From Kitasatospora sp. MAA19 (GTDB lineage Bacteria; Actinomycetota; Actinomycetes; Streptomycetales; Streptomycetaceae): a DNA stretch of 64,000 nt. The notes below the pieces were generated by a model, which was given only the letters and a program-made list of their open reading frames with translations, ran no database searches and was not told the origin of the DNA. The stretch lies in assembly GCF_029894125.1 (NCBI RefSeq), contig NZ_JARXYZ010000003.1, positions 471,450-535,449 on the forward strand, given 5' to 3'. Position numbers and translations under genes: made by a program. How positions within the stretch are numbered: the first letter of the stretch is position 1; each line of letters begins with the position of its first letter. Positions 60,568-64,000 of this stretch are shown here, in pieces.

Positions 60568-60610
60568 GTCAGCAATCCGTCAGCCCCTCGTCAGCGCCCG
60601 GCGAGAGGCT
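60568..60610 (+). promoter_or_regulatory. SARP-type operator and promoter of the SbnA-like/NRPS operon
   Basis: Three GTCAGC hexamers start at 60568, 60579 and 60590, each 11 bp apart. Eight nucleotides after the third heptamer lies GAGGCT (60605-60610) as a -10. Transcription would begin near 60617, giving a leader of about 36 bases with AGGAG at 60642-60646 before the GTG. Confidence 0.88.
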
Positions 60611-60652
60611 TGCCGCCGAGGCTAATTCGTTACCGAAGGCCAGGAGTCTCCA

Positions 60653-61690
60653 GTGCCGGTCATTTCCGCGTCGCACGAATTCGAGGTCAGCGACCTCTTC
60701 GTGAATCTGCAGCCGTTCTTCGGGCACCGTCTCTTTCTGAAAGTCGAAGGGTTCAACTTCGCCGGGTCCATCAAGCTGAAAGCGGCCCGGGAAATGGTCG
60801 CGCAGGCCGAGGCGGCGGGCGTGCTCGGCCCCGGCTCGACCCTGGTCGAATCCTCGTCCGGAAACATGGGCGTCGCCCTGAGCGTGCTCGCCGCCAGCCG
60901 CGGCTACAAGTTCATCTGTGTCACCGACTCTCGCTGCAACGAGGTCACCCGCCGCACCATGGAGTCGTACGGCGCCGAGGTGCACCTGATCACCGAGCCG
61001 CACGAGACCGAGGGCTTCCTCGGTGCGCGGATCCGCCACGTCAAGGCGCTGCTCGCCGCCGACGCGAAGCGGGTCTGGCTCAACCAGTACCTGAGCCCGG
61101 GCAACTGGATGTCGCACTACCGGACCACCGCGCCGGCCATCGCCCGCCAGTTCCCGGACCTGAACGTGCTGTTCATCGGCGCGGGCACGACCGGAACGCT
61201 GATGGGCTGCGCCCGGTACTTCCGCGAGCGCCGCCCCTCGGTGCGGGTGATCCCGGTCGACAGCGTCGGCTCGGTCACCTTCGGCGCCCCGCCGGCCACC
61301 CGGCACATCCCGGGCCTGGGCACCAGCGTGCGCCCGGCGCTGCTCGACGAGTCGCTGGTGGAGAGCGCGATCCACGTCGAGGAGACCGACACCGTCCGCA
61401 CCTGCCGCGAGCTGATGCGCAGCGGCTTCCTGTTCGGCGGTTCCACCGGGACGGCGGTCAGCGGGGCGCTGCGCTGGCTGAACGAACACTACGGCGACGG
61501 CGCGGGCGGCGTGCGCGAGCGGGTGACCGCCGTGACCATCTCGCCGGACCTGGGCGAGCGCTACATGGACACCGTCTACCACGACGAGTGGGTCCGCGGC
61601 TCGGTCGGCCCGGAGGGCCTGCTGCCCGGGGTCGAGCACCGGGGGCTGGGGACGGGCGTCGCCGCCGGGCTCCAGACCGTGTCCGGCTGA
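60653..61690 (+). CDS. SbnA-like 2,3-diaminopropionate biosynthesis enzyme
   Basis: A 345-residue fold-II PLP enzyme of the cysteine-synthase superfamily. The PLP Lys is in AGSIKLKAA and the glycine-rich loop in ESSSGNMGVALSV; the C-terminal DLGERYMDTVYHDEW is typical of SbnA. In SbnA the reaction joins O-phosphoserine and glutamate to an intermediate that a partner dehydrogenase (SbnB) splits to 2,3-diaminopropionate. No SbnB-like gene is in the window; it may lie to the right. The GTG start has AGGAG at six bases. It is the first gene of an operon with the NRPS that follows. A true cysteine synthase is unlikely given the SIKLK sequence. Confidence 0.88.
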   Translation: MPVISASHEFEVSDLFVNLQPFFGHRLFLKVEGFNFAGSIKLKAAREMVAQAEAAGVLGPGSTLVESSSGNMGVALSVLAASRGYKFICVTDSRCNEVTRRTMESYGAEVHLITEPHETEGFLGARIRHVKALLAADAKRVWLNQYLSPGNWMSHYRTTAPAIARQFPDLNVLFIGAGTTGTLMGCARYFRERRPSVRVIPVDSVGSVTFGAPPATRHIPGLGTSVRPALLDESLVESAIHVEETDTVRTCRELMRSGFLFGGSTGTAVSGALRWLNEHYGDGAGGVRERVTAVTISPDLGERYMDTVYHDEWVRGSVGPEGLLPGVEHRGLGTGVAAGLQTVSG

Positions 61691-61775
61691 GCGGACGTAC
61701 GGGGCGGGGTCGGCGGTGTCAGAGGTCGAGAGTTTCGAGGCGGGGCTGAGGCTGAGGATGACGGAGAGCAAAGCA

Positions 61776-64000
61776 GTGACGACAAACCGGAACGCTGTCC
61801 TGCCGCTCACCGCGGCGCAGGCCGAGATCTGGTTCGACGAGCAGTTCGCCGCCGGGCCGCTGGCCTACAACATGGCGGACTACATCGATCTGCGCGGGCC
61901 GCTCGACGCCGAGCTGCTCGGACGGGCGCTGCAGCGCCTCGGCCACGAGGCCGAGGGGCTGCGCGTGCAGTTCGTCGAGGAGGACGGCGTCCCCGGCCAG
62001 ATCATCCGCCCGCTCGCCCGGATCCCCCTCAAGACGCTGGACTTCAGCGGCGAGGCGGAGCCGCTGGCGGCCGCCGAGCGGTGGATGCGGGCCGACCACG
62101 CCGACCCGATGAAGGTCACCGACTTCCCGCTGTTCCGCGGCGCGCTGATCCGGCTGGACCGCGAGCACCACCTGCTCTACCTGTGCATGCACCACATCCT
62201 CGCGGACGGGTTCAGCCGCTCGCTGCTCTACCCGAAGCTGTCCGGCGTCTACACCCGGCTGGCCGCCGGCGAGGGGCCGGCCGAGCTGGACGCCGACAGC
62301 ATGCCGGCCTTCCACCGGCTGCTGGACGCCGAGCGCAAGTACCTCGACTCGTCGATGGTCGAGAAGGACCGCGCCTACTGGACGGACCGCCTCACCTCCG
62401 CCCGGCACGGTGCGGTGCCCGAGCTGGTCTCGCTCTCCGAGCAGGAGCCGGCCCCCGGCCGGGTCGCGCTGCGCGAGACGGCCCGGCTCTCCCCCGGGAC
62501 CACCACCGCGCTGCACGCCCTCGCCCAGGACGGCAAGGTCACCATGCCGGTCCTGATGGTCGCCGCGATGGCCGCCTACACCCAGCGCGTCACCGGGATC
62601 CCGGCTCCGCTGCTGACCCTGCCGGTCACCGGCCGGGTCGGCGCGGTCAGCCGCGAGATCCCCGGCATGCTCGCCAACTACCTGCCGCTGGCCGTCCGGG
62701 TCCGCCCGGAGATGACCCGCACCGAGCTGCTGCGCGCGGCCTGGATCGAGGTCGCCGGCACCCTGAAGCACCAGCGCTACCGCGGCGACAAGGTCCGCCG
62801 CGACATCGGTCTGCGGATCGACGACCAGCGCGCCTTCGGCCCGTTCATCAACGTGCTCAACCAGGACCCGGAGCTGGCCTTCGGGGACGGCTGCCGCGGT
62901 GTCGTGGTCAACCTGTCCACCGGCATCGTCAAGGACCTCATCATGACGGTCCTCAACGCGGACGACGGCACCGTCGAGATCCACCTCGACGGCAACCCCG
63001 AGCTGTACACCGCCGCCGAACTCGCCACCCACCTCGCCCGGTTCGAGACCTTCCTCGGCACCCTCGCCACCATGCCCGCGGACCGGCCGCTCGGCCAGGT
63101 GGGCCTGGGCGCGACCGACGAGCCGCTCGGGCTGCTCGGCGCCTGGGACCCGGCCACCGCCGCCGACCAGGGCCTGGTCGAGCGGGTCCGTGCCATCGCG
63201 GCCGGCACGCCCGACGCGATCGCCGCGGCCGACGGCACCGAGCGGATCGACTACCGCGAACTGGTCGCCCGCGCGGCCGGCCTGGCCGCCCGGCTGACCG
63301 GGGCCGGGGTCACCACCGGCTCGGTGGTCGCGATGTTCGCCGAGCCCGGCGTCCCCTTCGTCACCGGCGTGCTGGCCGTCCAGGCCGCCGGCGGCGCCTA
63401 TCTGCCGCTGGACCCGACCGCCCCGGCCGCCCGCAACACCGGCCTGCTGAACGACAGCGGCGCCTGCCACCTGCTGGTCGGCGCCGGGTACGAGGCACAG
63501 GCCGCCGACGTCGCCACCGAGGCGACCGCCGTCCTGCCGCTGGCCGACCCGGCGGACGCCGCGCACGAAGGCGAACTGCCGTCCGTCGGTGGCGGGTTGG
63601 ACCTCGCGTACGTGATGTTCACCTCCGGCTCCACCGGCAAGCCCAAGGGCGCCATGGTGCAGCGCTCCGGCATGATGAACCACCTCTGGGCCAAGGTCGG
63701 CGACCTGGACCTGGCCGCCGGGGAGGGCGTCGTCCAGAACGCCCCGCTCACCTTCGACGTGTCGGTGTGGCAGATGCTCGCCCCGCTCATCGTCGGCGGC
63801 ACCGTGCGGGTCTCCGGCACCGACATGGCCGCCGACCCCGACGCGCTGTTCGGCATGGCCCGGGACGAGCGGATCGCCGTCCTGGAGGTCGTCCCCTCGC
63901 TGCTACGCGCCGCGCTGGACGCCTGGGACACCGAGGGCGACGCGCCCCAACTGCCGGACCTGCGCTGGCTGATGGTCACCGGCGAGGCCCTGCCCGCCGA
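61776..64000 (+). CDS. NRPS, N-terminal C-A part (runs past the window end)
   Basis: About 740 residues of an NRPS are visible. The C domain (about 5-440) starts LPLTAAQAEIWFDEQ, a pattern like the condensation domains of EntF, with HHILADG near residue 138. The A domain starts near residue 460. YVMFTSGSTGKPKG is present and the first six specificity positions read D, V, W, E, M, T. Glu at position 278 with W at 239 resembles codes for 2,4-diaminobutyrate-type substrates, matching the SbnA-like gene just upstream. The GTG at 61776 has GGAGAG seven bases upstream; ATG at 61758 is possible. The gene is cut by the end of the sequence. Confidence 0.93.
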   Translation, partial: MTTNRNAVLPLTAAQAEIWFDEQFAAGPLAYNMADYIDLRGPLDAELLGRALQRLGHEAEGLRVQFVEEDGVPGQIIRPLARIPLKTLDFSGEAEPLAAAERWMRADHADPMKVTDFPLFRGALIRLDREHHLLYLCMHHILADGFSRSLLYPKLSGVYTRLAAGEGPAELDADSMPAFHRLLDAERKYLDSSMVEKDRAYWTDRLTSARHGAVPELVSLSEQEPAPGRVALRETARLSPGTTTALHALAQDGKVTMPVLMVAAMAAYTQRVTGIPAPLLTLPVTGRVGAVSREIPGMLANYLPLAVRVRPEMTRTELLRAAWIEVAGTLKHQRYRGDKVRRDIGLRIDDQRAFGPFINVLNQDPELAFGDGCRGVVVNLSTGIVKDLIMTVLNADDGTVEIHLDGNPELYTAAELATHLARFETFLGTLATMPADRPLGQVGLGATDEPLGLLGAWDPATAADQGLVERVRAIAAGTPDAIAAADGTERIDYRELVARAAGLAARLTGAGVTTGSVVAMFAEPGVPFVTGVLAVQAAGGAYLPLDPTAPAARNTGLLNDSGACHLLVGAGYEAQAADVATEATAVLPLADPADAAHEGELPSVGGGLDLAYVMFTSGSTGKPKGAMVQRSGMMNHLWAKVGDLDLAAGEGVVQNAPLTFDVSVWQMLAPLIVGGTVRVSGTDMAADPDALFGMARDERIAVLEVVPSLLRAALDAWDTEGDAPQLPDLRWLMVTGEALPA

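Noticed and set aside
60653..64000. Siderophore cluster (because of SbnA-like gene and EntF-like C domain)
   Set aside because: No IucA/IucC-type synthetase, catechol genes, ABC siderophore uptake genes or iron box were seen; SbnA-like genes also occur in antibiotic clusters. It cannot be excluded because the right part is missing.
1..64000. CRISPR arrays, tRNA genes, rRNA genes, insertion sequences
   Set aside because: No regularly spaced palindromic repeats with unique spacers, no cloverleaf-like segments, and no transposase motifs were found on reading both strands.

Overview
The window is very GC-rich, uses GTG, TTG and probably CTG starts with GGAGG-type ribosome binding sites, and carries families typical of Streptomycetaceae (SARP and LuxR regulators, ECF sigma factors, a Ser/Thr kinase, a two-domain TetR protein, an rRNA-methyltransferase pair). 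I read it as a chromosomal arm or near-arm segment of a Streptomyces- or Kitasatospora-like actinomycete. No rRNA, tRNA, CRISPR array, insertion sequence or phage gene was seen.

Positions 100-41657 are mostly ordinary accessory and housekeeping genes. They include a GNAT acetyltransferase, an NlpC/P60 cell-wall hydrolase, membrane proteins (ThrE-like, DedA), a TPR protein next to an HSP90, a small secreted Asn/Gly-rich protein, a double-TetR regulator with an acyl-CoA dehydrogenase, a TetR/MFS efflux pair, TatA, a K+ channel, VOC/AraC genes, and an ECF sigma/anti-sigma-like pair beside a Ser/Thr kinase. Further on come a tyrosine phosphatase, a Clp-N/HTH protein with a double-palindrome promoter, a Nudix protein, a second ECF sigma factor, a beta-lactamase-fold hydrolase, an 868-aa flippase/kinase-like fusion, two RNA methyltransferases and a two-gene ABC transporter.

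Positions 41706-64000 hold a biosynthetic gene cluster whose right side runs off the window. The first block (41756-49324, one operon) encodes a KAS III-like enzyme with an altered triad, an ATP-grasp aminoacyl-ACP ligase and a PLP decarboxylase resembling BtrJ/BtrK of butirosin, and an ACP. It continues with a Cys-less half KAS III, an acyl-CoA dehydrogenase (ACAD) C-domain-only protein, a full ACAD and a 4'-phosphopantetheinyl transferase. An MMPL exporter, a LuxR-type DNA-binding protein and a small SARP activator with an early TTA codon follow. A two-module NRPS (C-A-PCP-C-A-PCP-TE) is on the minus strand. Divergent from it are an SbnA-like 2,3-diaminopropionate gene and the start of another NRPS (C-A...), cut by the window end.

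The strongest new signal is regulatory. Three promoters (KAS III operon, minus-strand NRPS, SbnA/NRPS operon) each carry three or four GTCAGC hexamers phased every 11 bp, ending exactly 8 nt before a NANNNT -10 element. This is the layout known for SARP activators and ties the three transcription units into one regulon, probably of the local SARP. My working model is that an amino acid is loaded on the ACP, decarboxylated to an omega-amino acyl-ACP, modified by the KAS III/ACAD proteins, and passed to an NRPS line using a diamino acid (probably 2,3-diaminopropionate), glycine and a hydrophobic residue. I do not recognise the product.
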